Assembly (NCBI GenBank): GCA_002840735.1
Contig: PHBY01000003.1
Coordinates: 1-64,000 of the forward strand
Length of the DNA stretch: 64,000 nucleotides
Origin: Chloroflexi bacterium HGW-Chloroflexi-2
GTDB lineage: Bacteria > Chloroflexota > Anaerolineae > Anaerolineales > Anaerolineaceae
Direction of reading: 5' to 3'
The notes under the pieces were generated by a model. The model was not told the origin of the DNA. It ran no database searches and saw only the letters and a program-made list of their open reading frames with translations. How positions within the stretch are numbered: position 1 is the stretch's first letter; the number at the start of each line of letters is the position of its first letter. Of the stretch, positions 34,372 to 43,444 are shown one piece after another. A program made the position numbers and the translations under genes.

Positions 34372-35172
34372 ATGAAAATCGATTATCGTGAAACAACAAA
34401 TGATCTCTTAAAGAGAATTGACATTCACTCACAATACGGCGCTAAAAACATAGATGAATGGATGTTGGATATCATCAATCTCGAAAAAGGTATGAAAATA
34501 CTGGATGTTGGTTGTGGTGCTGGCAAGCAATGCTTTTCATACCACCAGTTCCTGGATGGAGAAGCTGACATTACCGGTGGTGATGTTAATCTTGAGTTGC
34601 TCTCGCAGGCGAAACTTGAAAATGAGAAGCGTGGCACTGGAATGGAATTCCTAGAGCTTGATTTCAACAAAAAATTTCCAATGGAAGATAATCACTTCGA
34701 TTTTGAATCCTGTTGCTTTGCCATTTATTATGCAGAAAATATTCCTTTCACCATTCGAGAAATGCATCGTGTTTTGAAACCAGGTGGCAGATTATTCTCC
34801 AGTGGACCAATGCCTGAAAATAAACAATTTTTCTATGAGATTATTCGTGAAGCAACTGGAAAGATGATCCCGCCGATGCCCGGCAGCTCCCGATATTCCA
34901 CTCAAATTCTGGACGCGATGAAATCAACATTCAGTAAGGTTGATGTCCACATTTTTGAGAATCCTCTGGTTTTTGACAATGTCGAACCTTTCCTGGCTTA
35001 CACGCGCGCCTCTTTGTCTGAAGATCGCAAATTATGGAGTAGTTTCTTTGAAACCAAAGATGATTTCGAAAAGATTATGAATGCAATCACCAGGACTTCA
35101 GAGAAGAGACTGAAACAGGACGGAAAATTAATCATGACAAAGGTTGTTGGTGGCTTCATCGCAACAAAATAA
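34372..35172 (+). CDS. SAM-dependent methyltransferase (class I)
   Basis: This 266-residue protein has a class I methyltransferase fold: motif I LDVGCGAGKQCFS, the acidic end of beta-2 (GGDVNLELL), motif II region (NHFDFESCCFAIYYAENI) and motif III (VLKPGGRLFSSGP). The UbiE-like pattern gives no substrate. GGAG precedes the start. The PIG-L deacetylase gene follows 4 bp later, so the two probably act on one small metabolite, for example a glycan, lipid or thiol precursor; this is inference from adjacency only. Confidence 0.87.
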   Translation: MKIDYRETTNDLLKRIDIHSQYGAKNIDEWMLDIINLEKGMKILDVGCGAGKQCFSYHQFLDGEADITGGDVNLELLSQAKLENEKRGTGMEFLELDFNKKFPMEDNHFDFESCCFAIYYAENIPFTIREMHRVLKPGGRLFSSGPMPENKQFFYEIIREATGKMIPPMPGSSRYSTQILDAMKSTFSKVDVHIFENPLVFDNVEPFLAYTRASLSEDRKLWSSFFETKDDFEKIMNAITRTSEKRLKQDGKLIMTKVVGGFIATK

Positions 35173-35176
35173 AAAT

Positions 35177-35824
35177 ATGAATCAAAATCTTATTTTGTAC
35201 GGTAAACGTGTTTGTTTCATCGGAGCACATCCGGATGATATTGAATTGGGTTGTGGAGCATTAATTTCAAATATCGGGAATCGGGCTGATATTCTTTGTG
35301 TGACCCTCTCTGATAATAAAAAAAATCCTGAATTACAGAACCTGGTAGCTGAACATAAAGCCAGTATGGCAGTCCTTGGGATAACTGGCAATCACGATAT
35401 TGTAAAAGATTTTGAAACCCGCCGTTTTCCTCAGGTACGTCAGGAAATTCTGGAAACAATGCTTGACATTAAACGAACCTTCAAGCCAGAAATAGTTTTT
35501 GTTCACACAAAAAATGACATCCACCAGGATCATGTCACCGTTACAGATGAAGCTTTACGCGCCTTTCGAGGAACAACTGTACTCGGCTTTGATGTTCTTC
35601 GCAGCAGCTATGGCTTCTTTCCCCATTTTCTAATTGAAGTATCCGAACAGGATGTTGAGAAAAAATTAGCCGCATTGGCTGAGTACAAAACCTACACCAG
35701 TCGCTATTACTTTGATTCTCAAATTACCCGGGCAACGATGATTCGACATGGAGCACTTGCAGAACGACCTTTCGCAGAAGGGTTTGATCTGATAAGGGTT
35801 GTTGCGCAATTTGGTGAAGATTAA
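35177..35824 (+). CDS. PIG-L family deacetylase
   Basis: This 215-residue protein belongs to the LmbE/PIG-L zinc deacetylases, which remove N-acetyl groups from GlcNAc-type sugars. The zinc and catalytic motif AHPDDIELGCG is near the N-terminus, and the third zinc ligand lies in HQDH (DIHQDHVTV). I placed the start at 35177, 4 bp after the methyltransferase stop, since the upstream in-frame TTG lies inside that gene. There is no clear ribosome site; translation is probably coupled. The exact substrate is unknown; BshB-type or lipid-linked GlcNAc deacetylation are possible. Confidence 0.88.
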   Translation: MNQNLILYGKRVCFIGAHPDDIELGCGALISNIGNRADILCVTLSDNKKNPELQNLVAEHKASMAVLGITGNHDIVKDFETRRFPQVRQEILETMLDIKRTFKPEIVFVHTKNDIHQDHVTVTDEALRAFRGTTVLGFDVLRSSYGFFPHFLIEVSEQDVEKKLAALAEYKTYTSRYYFDSQITRATMIRHGALAERPFAEGFDLIRVVAQFGED

Positions 35825-35843
35825 TTAATCAGAAAGAAAAATA

Positions 35844-35884
35844 AAAAAGGAAATTCACAGGCAATAATTCGGGATGTCCTTTTT
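35844..35884. terminator. Possible bidirectional terminator between PIG-L and Rieske genes
   Basis: AAAAAGGA and TCCTTTTT form 8-bp arms around a 25-base loop between two convergent genes, with T/A runs at both ends. The long loop makes it a weak call. Confidence 0.35.
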
Positions 35885-35902
35885 GATTATCAAATCAGCT
35901 AA

Positions 35903-36238
35903 TTATTTGACAGGAACACCAATTTCAATCTGATTATCAACGATTCGCACTGGAAAATAGCGCGTAGGTTCACTTGCTGGCAATGTCAACGCCCGCCCAT
36001 CGCGTACATCAAATCGGGCACCATGTCTGGGGCAAATGATTTCAAATCCTTCTATTTCCCCTTCCCCTAAAGGTCCATCATCATGGGTACAACGATCTTC
36101 AATCGCATAAACATCGCCGGCGATATTAAAAATCACAACTGCCATGTCATCCACATCGATAAAAATCCGCTCACCTGGAATGAGATCATCCAGAGAGATC
36201 ACTGGATAATACGCGTAATTGCCATCCTCCTGCCCCAT
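35903..36238 (-). CDS. Rieske-type [2Fe-2S] ferredoxin
   Basis: This 111-residue soluble protein is a Rieske ferredoxin with C50-x-H52 (CTH) and C69-x2-H72 (CPRH) as ligands of a [2Fe-2S] cluster. It resembles the small ferredoxins of dioxygenases and NirD-like proteins, but no oxygenase or nitrite reductase is present. It is the last gene of the suf operon, 2 bp after sufU; small Rieske genes often end suf operons and may supply electrons to cluster assembly. That role is inferred from position. Confidence 0.88.
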   Translation of the reverse strand: MGQEDGNYAYYPVISLDDLIPGERIFIDVDDMAVVIFNIAGDVYAIEDRCTHDDGPLGEGEIEGFEIICPRHGARFDVRDGRALTLPASEPTRYFPVRIVDNQIEIGVPVK

Positions 36239-36240
36239 TT

Positions 36241-36639
36241 TCAGATCTCCAATAATTCTTCTTCGATATTCCCTATCCCATACAATCCTGCTTTAAGTAC
36301 TTTTAACGAAAGCAGAGCGCATTTCAACCGTACTGGCCCTAATTGTATGCCTAAAAGTTCCAGAACCGTCTCTTTGGTCATATTTTTCACTTCGTCCAGT
36401 GGTTTACCGATAATGGATTCCATCAACAAATCAGCACTTGCTTGCGATATGGCACATCCATGCCCGCTAAAAACAGCTTCCGTAATGATCTGTTTTTCAT
36501 CTACACGCAAATCCACACGTATATGATCTCCACATAATGGGTTTTCATCTTCATAAGTGAAATCGTTTGGGTCTAATGTGCCCTTATATGCTGGATTTTT
36601 ATAGTGTTCAACAATTAATTCCCGATAAAAGTCATCCAT
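36241..36639 (-). CDS. sufU: SufU sulfur-transfer protein
   Basis: This 132-residue IscU-like protein has the SufU zinc site: C36 and D38 (CGDH), C62 (GHGCAIS) and C106 (RLKCALL), with the SufU-specific insertion between the second and third ligands. In this branch it takes persulfide sulfur from SufS and passes it to SufBCD, rather than acting as the main scaffold. It starts 12 bp after sufS. Confidence 0.92.
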   Translation of the reverse strand: MDDFYRELIVEHYKNPAYKGTLDPNDFTYEDENPLCGDHIRVDLRVDEKQIITEAVFSGHGCAISQASADLLMESIIGKPLDEVKNMTKETVLELLGIQLGPVRLKCALLSLKVLKAGLYGIGNIEEELLEI

Positions 36640-36651
36640 GAATCGTCCTAT

Positions 36652-37878
36652 TTATGCAAACATTTCATTAACATGCTGTAATCCAATAACCAGAAGATCA
36701 ACATCTTCATAGTCATTGTAAAGGTAAAAACTTGCCCGGCTCGTCGCTGGAAGTCCAAATTTTTCATGCAATGGCATCGCACAATGATGTCCAGCCCGAA
36801 CAGCGATTCCATAATGATCGAGAACCTGCGCTACATCATGTGGATGGACAAAACCTAATTCGAAGGAAATCACTCCTCCTCTTTCTGTGACATTCGGACA
36901 GAAGACCTTTAGGTTCTCAACATCCTTTAATTTCTGCAATGCATATTGCGTAATTTTCTTTTCGTGATTAGCAATGTTTTCCATTCCAATCGCTGATAAA
37001 TAATCAATTGCTTTTCCAAATCCGATTGCTTCAGCAATTGCAGGTGTGCCGGCTTCAAATTTATGAGGTAAGTCATTGGGTTTGAAAGATCGTAATAGAA
37101 CTTTCTTGATCATGTCGCCACCACCTAAAAACGGGGGCATCTCAGCCAATAATTTCTCTTTGCCGTAAAGAACCCCAATGCCTGTCGGGCCAACCATTTT
37201 GTGAGCCGAAAAAACGTAAAAGTCTGCATTCAAATCTGTAACATCGACGGAAAAATGGGGAACCGACTGTGCACCATCAACTAAAACCAATGCCCCGGCA
37301 TTATGGGCTTTTTCGATCATTTCCTTTGCAGGGTTGATGGTACCTAATACGTTGGACATATGCGTAAAAGCAACCAATTTTGGTTTCTTCTCTAATAAAA
37401 GATCATATGTGTCTAAATCTAATTCGCCATTTTCAGTTACAGGGATAAAATCCAATTCCAGGTTCTTTTCTTCTGCCAGCATTTGCCAGGGTACCAGATT
37501 AGAATGGTGTTCCATTTCAGTCAAAATTATCAGATCACCTGCTTGAAGGAATTTTCTTCCCCAGGTTTGGGCTACCAGATTTATTGATTCAGTGGCATTG
37601 CGTGTGAAAACAATCTCTTTGGTACTGCGCGCATGAATAAATATGGCAATCTTTTGCCTTGCCGATTCATACATAGCCGTGGCTTCTTCTGCTAACTGAT
37701 GGATCCCTCGATGAATATTCGCATTATTCGTTTCATAATATTGTTTCATCGAGTCGATCACAATGCCTGGCTTTTGAGCTGTGGCTGTCGAATCCAGATA
37801 AACAAGTCTGGTTCCAGGTCTTACTTCTCTGTTTAATATGGGAAAGTCTGTCTTTATTTTATTGATATCCAAATTCAT
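36652..37878 (-). CDS. sufS: Cysteine desulfurase SufS
   Basis: This 408-residue pyridoxal-phosphate enzyme converts cysteine to alanine and an enzyme persulfide. It shows the cofactor Asp (LVLVDGAQS), the Schiff-base Lys in FSAHKMVGP, and the persulfide Cys366 in RAGHHCAMPLH, with the short loop of group II (SufS) enzymes. The length is standard. It lies between a small unknown gene and sufU. Confidence 0.95.
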   Translation of the reverse strand: MNLDINKIKTDFPILNREVRPGTRLVYLDSTATAQKPGIVIDSMKQYYETNNANIHRGIHQLAEEATAMYESARQKIAIFIHARSTKEIVFTRNATESINLVAQTWGRKFLQAGDLIILTEMEHHSNLVPWQMLAEEKNLELDFIPVTENGELDLDTYDLLLEKKPKLVAFTHMSNVLGTINPAKEMIEKAHNAGALVLVDGAQSVPHFSVDVTDLNADFYVFSAHKMVGPTGIGVLYGKEKLLAEMPPFLGGGDMIKKVLLRSFKPNDLPHKFEAGTPAIAEAIGFGKAIDYLSAIGMENIANHEKKITQYALQKLKDVENLKVFCPNVTERGGVISFELGFVHPHDVAQVLDHYGIAVRAGHHCAMPLHEKFGLPATSRASFYLYNDYEDVDLLVIGLQHVNEMFA

Positions 37879-37899
37879 TCAAGACCTTTCATGAATTTC

Positions 37900-38178
37900 T
37901 TATTCTTCGCTGAGAACCGGTCTTTTCCTGGGTTTTCGTATTTGACTGGAGGTCTGCGGAAACCAGAGGATGTGGTCGGGTACCATCCAACCATCTGTTA
38001 GATATACATTTGCTCGAAATTGAACAGCTACCATTTTTGGATCCGTTTGCACAACGATCCCTCGCAACCATCCACGTACGCGTTCACCCTTTCGGTCGTG
38101 ATCACATAAAACCTCTACAATATCACCAACTTCAAACGCGTACTCCGGATCAGGTGGCCGCATAAAAGGAGCTGTCAT
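37900..38178 (-). CDS. Small protein of unknown function in the suf operon
   Basis: I do not recognise this 92-residue protein. It is soluble, with a beta-rich pattern (VGDIVEVLCDHDRKGERV, then GWLRGIVVQTD, MVAVQFRAN) that looks like a small SH3-like or RNA-polymerase-binding barrel, and a basic C-terminal tail (RKPRKRP). The start at 38178 follows a strong GGAGG; a TTG 12 bp upstream lies inside that ribosome site. It sits between sufD and sufS on the same strand. No Cys/His metal site is visible, so it is unlikely to carry a cluster. Confidence 0.7.
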   Translation of the reverse strand: MTAPFMRPPDPEYAFEVGDIVEVLCDHDRKGERVRGWLRGIVVQTDPKMVAVQFRANVYLTDGWMVPDHILWFPQTSSQIRKPRKRPVLSEE

Positions 38179-38277
38179 TTTATCCTCCAAATCAAAGATT
38201 AACCAGTTAATTCTAACATAATCTTAAACCTCAACGGCTATTTAATACCAATAATAGGTTGAGATTCCTTTGTTTGA

Positions 38278-39630
38278 TCAACCTAAATAAGATCCCATTT
38301 TATCTGAAATAGCTTTCTGGAATCGGTGTTTCACACCTTCAAATGGTATTCGTTGCATAATGGGATCAAAAAATCCTTCAACAATTAATTTTTCAGCATC
38401 TGGCCGGGCAATTCCTCGGGACATCAAATAAAAGACCTGATCTGCATCGATCTTTCCTACAGTTGCTCCATGTGTACAACGCACATCATTGGCCAGGATC
38501 TCAAGACCCGGGATCGAATCGGCGCGGGCTTGTTTGCTTAGCAATAAGTTACGATTGGCCTGATATCCATCTGTCTTGTCAGCTCCTGGAGCGACATAGA
38601 TCATTCCTTGCCACACCGAACGACTTTCATCGACCAATGCCCCTTTGAATAAAAGGTCGCTGGTTGTGTTAGCTGCCAGATGATTCTGTTGCGAATCATA
38701 GTCCAGATGTTGATTCTTATCAGTAAAATAAAAACCAGACATTTTTCCCACCGCGCCATTTGCTATCAGGTCTAATTCCGCAAAATTTTTGGTCAAATGT
38801 CCACCAATTGCACCAAAAATCCAATCCAGTTGACCATCTCGATCGACCTGGACGCGTTCGTGCGTAAAATTCCAGACATGCCTGCCCAATGATTGCAGTT
38901 CAACAAACCGGAAATTTGCCTGAGGACCGACGTAGATCTCAATGTTATTGGTGATCAGGCTTTGTCCTTTTTCTTCGGTTTTTGAAGCAAACTCCAGAAC
39001 ATATGTCGCAGATGCACCTGATTCAAGATAAACAATAATGTGTGAAATTTGAGCTGTATCAATTCCTGCTCCCCAAATCAGGCTATGAACCGGGGTTTCA
39101 ATAACAACATTCTTTGGTATATACAGAAAAACACCATTTTGAGCGAATGCACCTGTCAACGCCGAAAACTTTCCTTCTTCGGGTTTGACAATTGTGCCAA
39201 TCGCTTTTGCTAACAAATCAGCATAATCTCGTTCAGCAGTCAGTAAATCACAGAAAATGACGCCATTCTTTTGAAGATCCTCGTCCAATCGATGAATATA
39301 TTCATTTGCGTAAAGTATGATTTGTCCACCGTGATCACCATCAGCTACAGGTTCTAATAAATTTGCAGGTATGTCAGAAATGCTGGATTTTTCGTTTCGT
39401 TTAATCAATTGGAACTGACCCAATCGCAAAGAACGAATATCTGTACGTCTCCAGGCTTCTTCTTTTGTCGTCGGAATACCAGTCTCCTGATTAATTTTCC
39501 AGGCTTTTTCGCGATAAGCATCGATCACTTGATTTCCAGTAAAGCGAACCTGGTCTTTTGTAAATACAAAATCTGAAGTTTCAGATCTTTTCTTTGAGGT
39601 TGAAATAACAACAGGTTTTTTTATTACCAT
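38278..39630 (-). CDS. sufD: Fe-S assembly protein SufD
   Basis: This 450-residue beta-helix protein pairs with SufB in the SufBC2D scaffold. The family core VRCTHGATVGKIDADQ, followed by FYLMSRGI and a C-terminal helical part ending FEGVKHRFQ, identifies it. The N-terminal region includes GIPTTKEEAWRRTD, typical of SufD. It starts 28 bp after sufB. Confidence 0.94.
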   Translation of the reverse strand: MVIKKPVVISTSKKRSETSDFVFTKDQVRFTGNQVIDAYREKAWKINQETGIPTTKEEAWRRTDIRSLRLGQFQLIKRNEKSSISDIPANLLEPVADGDHGGQIILYANEYIHRLDEDLQKNGVIFCDLLTAERDYADLLAKAIGTIVKPEEGKFSALTGAFAQNGVFLYIPKNVVIETPVHSLIWGAGIDTAQISHIIVYLESGASATYVLEFASKTEEKGQSLITNNIEIYVGPQANFRFVELQSLGRHVWNFTHERVQVDRDGQLDWIFGAIGGHLTKNFAELDLIANGAVGKMSGFYFTDKNQHLDYDSQQNHLAANTTSDLLFKGALVDESRSVWQGMIYVAPGADKTDGYQANRNLLLSKQARADSIPGLEILANDVRCTHGATVGKIDADQVFYLMSRGIARPDAEKLIVEGFFDPIMQRIPFEGVKHRFQKAISDKMGSYLG

Positions 39631-39658
39631 AAGATTAATGGATCCTTCCTTATCCTGA

Positions 39659-41071
39659 TTAGCCTACAGAGCCTTCCATTTGCAATTGGATCAGGCGGTT
39701 CATTTCTACAGCGTATTCCATCGGCAATTCTTTTACCAGGGGTTCAATAAATCCGGAAACGACCATAGTGGTGGCTTCCTCCTCGCTGAGTCCTCTGCTC
39801 ATCAGATAAAAGAGCTGTTCTTCACCAACTTTTGATACAGATGCTTCATGTCCGATACTCACATCTTCTTCGTCAATCTCAATATAAGGATAAGTATCTG
39901 ATCTGCTTTGCGGATTTAACAGTAAAGCATCACAAACCACATTTGAGCGTGAGTTGTAGGCACCTTTGTGAACTTTCAATAAACCACGATAAGATGATCT
40001 ACCAGTACCTCTACTGATTGATTTGGAAATAATTTTACTGCTCGTGTTAGGTGCCAGATGAATGATTTTTCCACCAGCATCCTGGTGTTGTCCATCCGAT
40101 GCAAACGCAACCGAAAGAATCTCACCATGTGCACCTTCTCCCATCAAATAACAGGAAGGATATTTCATGGTTACTTTAGAACCAAGATTACAGTCAACCC
40201 ACTCCATCGTACCACCTGCATCCACTTTTGCTCGCTGCGTTACCAGGTTGTATACATTCGTAGACCAGTTCTGAATGGTGCTGTATCTTACCCTGGCGTT
40301 TTTCTTCACCACAATTTCAATGACACCACTATGAAAGGAGTCCGAAGTGTAAGTCGGTGCGGTACAGCCTTCCACATAATGTACCTGTGCGCCTTCATCG
40401 GCGATGATCAATGAACGCTCAAATTGGCCAATATTGGCTACGTTCAAACGGAAATAAGCCTGTAAAGGTAAATCTACTTTTACACCTTTCGGGACATAAA
40501 CGAATGATCCACCTGACCAAACAGCGCTATTCAGGGCAGAAAATTTATTATCTTCGATCGGAATAACTGTTCCAAAATATTCTCTAAAAAGATCTGGATG
40601 TTGTCGTAAACCTTCTTCGATACTCAGGAAAATAACACCTTGTTTCTCAAGATGCTCCTGGATACTGTGATATACCATTTCAGATTCATATTGTGCTCCC
40701 ACACCAGCCAGAAATTTTTGTTCTGCTTCCGGGATCCCTAATTTATTAAAAGTATCTTTGATATTTTCCGGCACATCATCCCAGGATTTGCTCTCCATTT
40801 CAGATGGTTTTACATAGTAAATAATATTTTCCAGATCCAAATGCGAGATATCCGCACCCCAATTAGGCATTGGGCGTTGCATATAATGTTTCAGAGCTTT
40901 TAATCGAAAATCCAGCATCCATTCCGGCTCTTTTTTGATGACGGAAATCTGTCGGACGACACCTTCATTCAAACCTTTTTCTGTCTTAAAAACGGAAATG
41001 TCAGGATCACTGAATCCGTATTGATATTCCCCTAATTGCTCAAGGAATGTATCTTGAACTTTTTCACTCAT
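39659..41071 (-). CDS. sufB: Fe-S scaffold protein SufB
   Basis: This 470-residue protein is the main scaffold on which Fe-S clusters are built. Diagnostic segments are the N-terminal [34 protein letters not shown] with its conserved Cys, and the SufB/SufD core [18 protein letters not shown]. Length and order (C-B-D) are standard. GGAGG precedes the start, 44 bp after sufC. Confidence 0.96.
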   Translation of the reverse strand: MSEKVQDTFLEQLGEYQYGFSDPDISVFKTEKGLNEGVVRQISVIKKEPEWMLDFRLKALKHYMQRPMPNWGADISHLDLENIIYYVKPSEMESKSWDDVPENIKDTFNKLGIPEAEQKFLAGVGAQYESEMVYHSIQEHLEKQGVIFLSIEEGLRQHPDLFREYFGTVIPIEDNKFSALNSAVWSGGSFVYVPKGVKVDLPLQAYFRLNVANIGQFERSLIIADEGAQVHYVEGCTAPTYTSDSFHSGVIEIVVKKNARVRYSTIQNWSTNVYNLVTQRAKVDAGGTMEWVDCNLGSKVTMKYPSCYLMGEGAHGEILSVAFASDGQHQDAGGKIIHLAPNTSSKIISKSISRGTGRSSYRGLLKVHKGAYNSRSNVVCDALLLNPQSRSDTYPYIEIDEEDVSIGHEASVSKVGEEQLFYLMSRGLSEEEATTMVVSGFIEPLVKELPMEYAVEMNRLIQLQMEGSVG

Positions 41072-41115
41072 GATATACCTCCTAATTCAATTTTGGTGAC
41101 GTTGAATCGGACATT

Positions 41116-41883
41116 CTAGTTACCATTCACTTTTTCGCGAATCCAGTCATATCCGTGTTCTTCGAGGTGCAAAGCCAGATCACTCTCACCAGATTCGACA
41201 ATTTTGCCATCCATCATGACATGCACATAATCAGGCTTGATGTAATTTAAAATACGTTGATAGTGCGTAATGATAACAACGCCAAGGTCTGGACCCCTCA
41301 GAGTATTCACGCCATCAGCTACAATTTTTAATGCATCAATATCAAGTCCTGAATCGGTCTCATCAAGAATGGCAATTTCTGGTTTTAACATTGCCATCTG
41401 CAAAATCTCAGCTCTCTTCTTTTCTCCCCCAGAGAAACCATCATTTAAATAACGTCCAGCAAAAGATGGATCCATTCTTAGCATTTCCATTTTTTGCTTA
41501 ACTTCTTTACGAAACTCCAACAAAGGAACACCTTTATCATCTGTATTAACCGCACGTCTTCGAGAATTAACAGCCGAGCGTATGAAATTTGCTACTGTTA
41601 CGCCAGGAATAGCAACTGGATATTGAAATGCTAAGAATATACCTAAAATTGATCGTTCATTAGGTTCCAAATCCAGAATATTAACACCATTAAAGAACAC
41701 TTCACCCTCAGTAACTTCATAGGCTGGATGCCCCATTAAAGTATAGGCAAGTGTTGATTTTCCTGTACCGTTGGGTCCCATTATTGCATGCACTTCGCCT
41801 TTGGGTAAAGTGAAATTTAGACCTTTTAAAATTTCTTTACCATTAATGTTTACATGTAAGTTTTTTATGACCAATTCAGACAT
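41116..41883 (-). CDS. sufC: ABC-type ATPase SufC
   Basis: This 255-residue cytosolic ABC ATPase powers the SufBCD complex. It has Walker A (GPNGTGKST), the SufC-type signature FSGGEKKR, Walker B ([12 protein letters not shown]) and the switch His in VIITHYQR. It is the first gene of sufCBD-x-SU-Rieske, divergent from the SufR-like regulator; the operator dyad is about 90 bp upstream. Confidence 0.96.
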   Translation of the reverse strand: MSELVIKNLHVNINGKEILKGLNFTLPKGEVHAIMGPNGTGKSTLAYTLMGHPAYEVTEGEVFFNGVNILDLEPNERSILGIFLAFQYPVAIPGVTVANFIRSAVNSRRRAVNTDDKGVPLLEFRKEVKQKMEMLRMDPSFAGRYLNDGFSGGEKKRAEILQMAMLKPEIAILDETDSGLDIDALKIVADGVNTLRGPDLGVVIITHYQRILNYIKPDYVHVMMDGKIVESGESDLALHLEEHGYDWIREKVNGN

Positions 41884-41971
41884 GAACCTGTAAACTCCTT
41901 ATAAGAATTGTATTTCGGTGATCACTTCAACGCCGAATTTTCAAGAATTATATCACGCCAGAATAATTGGG

Positions 41972-42003
41972 TCAATATTTATTATAATAATCATAAATAT
42001 TGA
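41972..42003. promoter_or_regulatory. Operator dyad between sufC and the SufR-like gene
   Basis: TCAATATTTAT (41972-41982) and ATAAATATTGA (41993-42003) are perfect 11-bp inverted arms with a 10-base spacer. The right arm overlaps the -35 of the regulator promoter. Position and symmetry fit an operator for the adjacent Fe-S-sensing repressor, controlling both directions. Confidence 0.7.
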
Positions 42004-42029
42004 CAATTTCTTTTTATTTATGATATACT
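42000..42029 (+). promoter_or_regulatory. Promoter of the SufR-like gene
   Basis: TTGACA (42000-42005) and TATACT (42024-42029) are 18 bases apart. The -35 overlaps the right arm of the operator dyad, so the regulator probably represses itself. Confidence 0.75.
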
Positions 42030-42063
42030 GCCATGACAATTTTCAATATCATGGTATCTACTT

Positions 42064-42678
42064 ATGAAAAGCACTAGAGAAAAAATTTTATTATTTTTAT
42101 TAAAAAATCCAAAATCAACCATCAGTGATTTGGCAGATGCTGTGACAATTAACACAATTTCCGTCAGGCACCACATGAACAATTTACTCGCTGAAGATTT
42201 GATTTTAGCTGAAGAAGAAAGACATGGCGTCGGACGCCCCCGATTGGTGTACTCGCTTTCAGATGAAGGACTTGAGCGGTTTCCATCACGTTATTATCGT
42301 TTGACCAATAGAATTTTAGATCGGTTTAAAGAGACCTTATCGCCTGATGCTTTGAATATTATTTTTGCAGGAATTGCAAAAGACATTGCTTCCTCCCATC
42401 GAAATACTATTAAAAATCTTCCACTAGAAGATCGTTTAAACTTTATCCAGGGACTTCTGGACGAAGAAGGATTTAATGTTGAATGGGAAAAGAAAAATGA
42501 TCATTATTTGATCCACGAAATAAGTTGTCCTTATTTCCATGTTGTTCAGTCTCATCCTGAGGTGTGCACAATCGATCAGACAATAATCACTGAAATGTTG
42601 GACATTCCTGCCAGTAAAATGCATTGTATTTTACGAGGTGACCAACGTTGTAGTTTTGTTATTCCAATGGAAAATTAA
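42064..42678 (+). CDS. sufR: SufR-like Fe-S-dependent transcriptional regulator
   Basis: This 204-residue DNA-binding protein has an N-terminal winged helix-turn-helix (about 5-65; STISDLADAVTINTISVRHHM) and a C-terminal region with four Cys: C155-x12-C168-x19-C188-x7-C196. SufR proteins bind a [4Fe-4S] cluster with such Cys and repress suf when Fe-S is sufficient. It is divergent from sufC across a perfect operator dyad and overlaps it with its own promoter. The gene symbol is by similarity of architecture and position; DNA specificity is untested. Confidence 0.82.
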   Translation: MKSTREKILLFLLKNPKSTISDLADAVTINTISVRHHMNNLLAEDLILAEEERHGVGRPRLVYSLSDEGLERFPSRYYRLTNRILDRFKETLSPDALNIIFAGIAKDIASSHRNTIKNLPLEDRLNFIQGLLDEEGFNVEWEKKNDHYLIHEISCPYFHVVQSHPEVCTIDQTIITEMLDIPASKMHCILRGDQRCSFVIPMEN

Positions 42679-42692
42679 TCGGAGATTTTATT

Positions 42693-43040
42693 ATGACTGA
42701 AACACCTGGTTCAAACCGACCTATCTGGCTTTCGGAAACAACGCATCCAGAATTAAGTGAAAAATTAAAAAAAGGATTAGAAGAAATCATTGATCCTGAA
42801 ATTGGGTTCAACATTATTCAATTGGGATTAGTTCGCAATGTGACAATCGATGAAAACAGAGCGATCGTAAATATGATCCTTACAACACCGTTTTGCCCTT
42901 ATGGACCAGCCATGCTTGAATCGACACGCAAAAAAGCTGAAGAAGTGTTGGAACGCGAAACATCCATCGATTTTGGCATGGACCCCTGGGATTTTTCAAT
43001 GGTTGAAGAAGGTCTGATGGATGATTGGGGACTATATTAA
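42693..43040 (+). CDS. MIP18/SufT-family Fe-S assembly protein
   Basis: This 115-residue protein is a DUF59/MIP18 (SufT, PaaD-like) domain: IIDPEIGFNIIQLGLVRNV and TPFCPYGPAM with the conserved Cys68. Such proteins help deliver or mature Fe-S clusters. It is 14 bp downstream of the SufR-like gene and so probably co-regulated with it. The C-terminus ends in an acidic, Trp-containing stretch (DPWDFSM). Confidence 0.87.
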   Translation: MTETPGSNRPIWLSETTHPELSEKLKKGLEEIIDPEIGFNIIQLGLVRNVTIDENRAIVNMILTTPFCPYGPAMLESTRKKAEEVLERETSIDFGMDPWDFSMVEEGLMDDWGLY

Positions 43041-43047
43041 TCCATTT

Positions 43048-43401
43048 TTAGATCATTGCTTCTATTTGAGACTTATCAGTTGAAAACAAATTAGTGATCT
43101 CCAGCGCGTGCTTGATGCGACCTTTAAATTGAATTTTTCCCTGCATATAAGCTCGTAGTGGATCTAATTCACCAAGGAATATCTTCAAAATATCATCAGC
43201 TGTAGCAATAAGAGAGAAATCCGGGTTTTCTATCTGACCTTCTTCAACACGACAGGTCTGATCAATAATATGAATCCCCCATTCACCACCCTCTGAACCA
43301 GTGGCAATAATTTGAATATTTGCTCTGATGTTTTTTGCATTTTCTGAGATAAAAACCTTCGGAAGTACATTAATTAATTTTTTTACCGTTATTTCTACCA
43401 T
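43048..43401 (-). CDS. SCP2 sterol-binding domain protein
   Basis: This 117-residue protein is a stand-alone SCP2-like lipid-binding domain, recognisable from WGIHIIDQTCRVEEG, PDFSLIATADDILKIFLGE and AYMQGKIQFKGRI. It probably binds a fatty acyl or isoprenoid ligand in the cytosol. I placed the start at 43401, behind GGAG, four codons inside the longest frame. It ends 7 bp from the convergent MIP18 gene. Confidence 0.87.
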   Translation of the reverse strand: MVEITVKKLINVLPKVFISENAKNIRANIQIIATGSEGGEWGIHIIDQTCRVEEGQIENPDFSLIATADDILKIFLGELDPLRAYMQGKIQFKGRIKHALEITNLFSTDKSQIEAMI

Positions 43402-43444
43402 TAATTTCTCCAATTTTTAACTATGCCAATCATACCATAGCATT

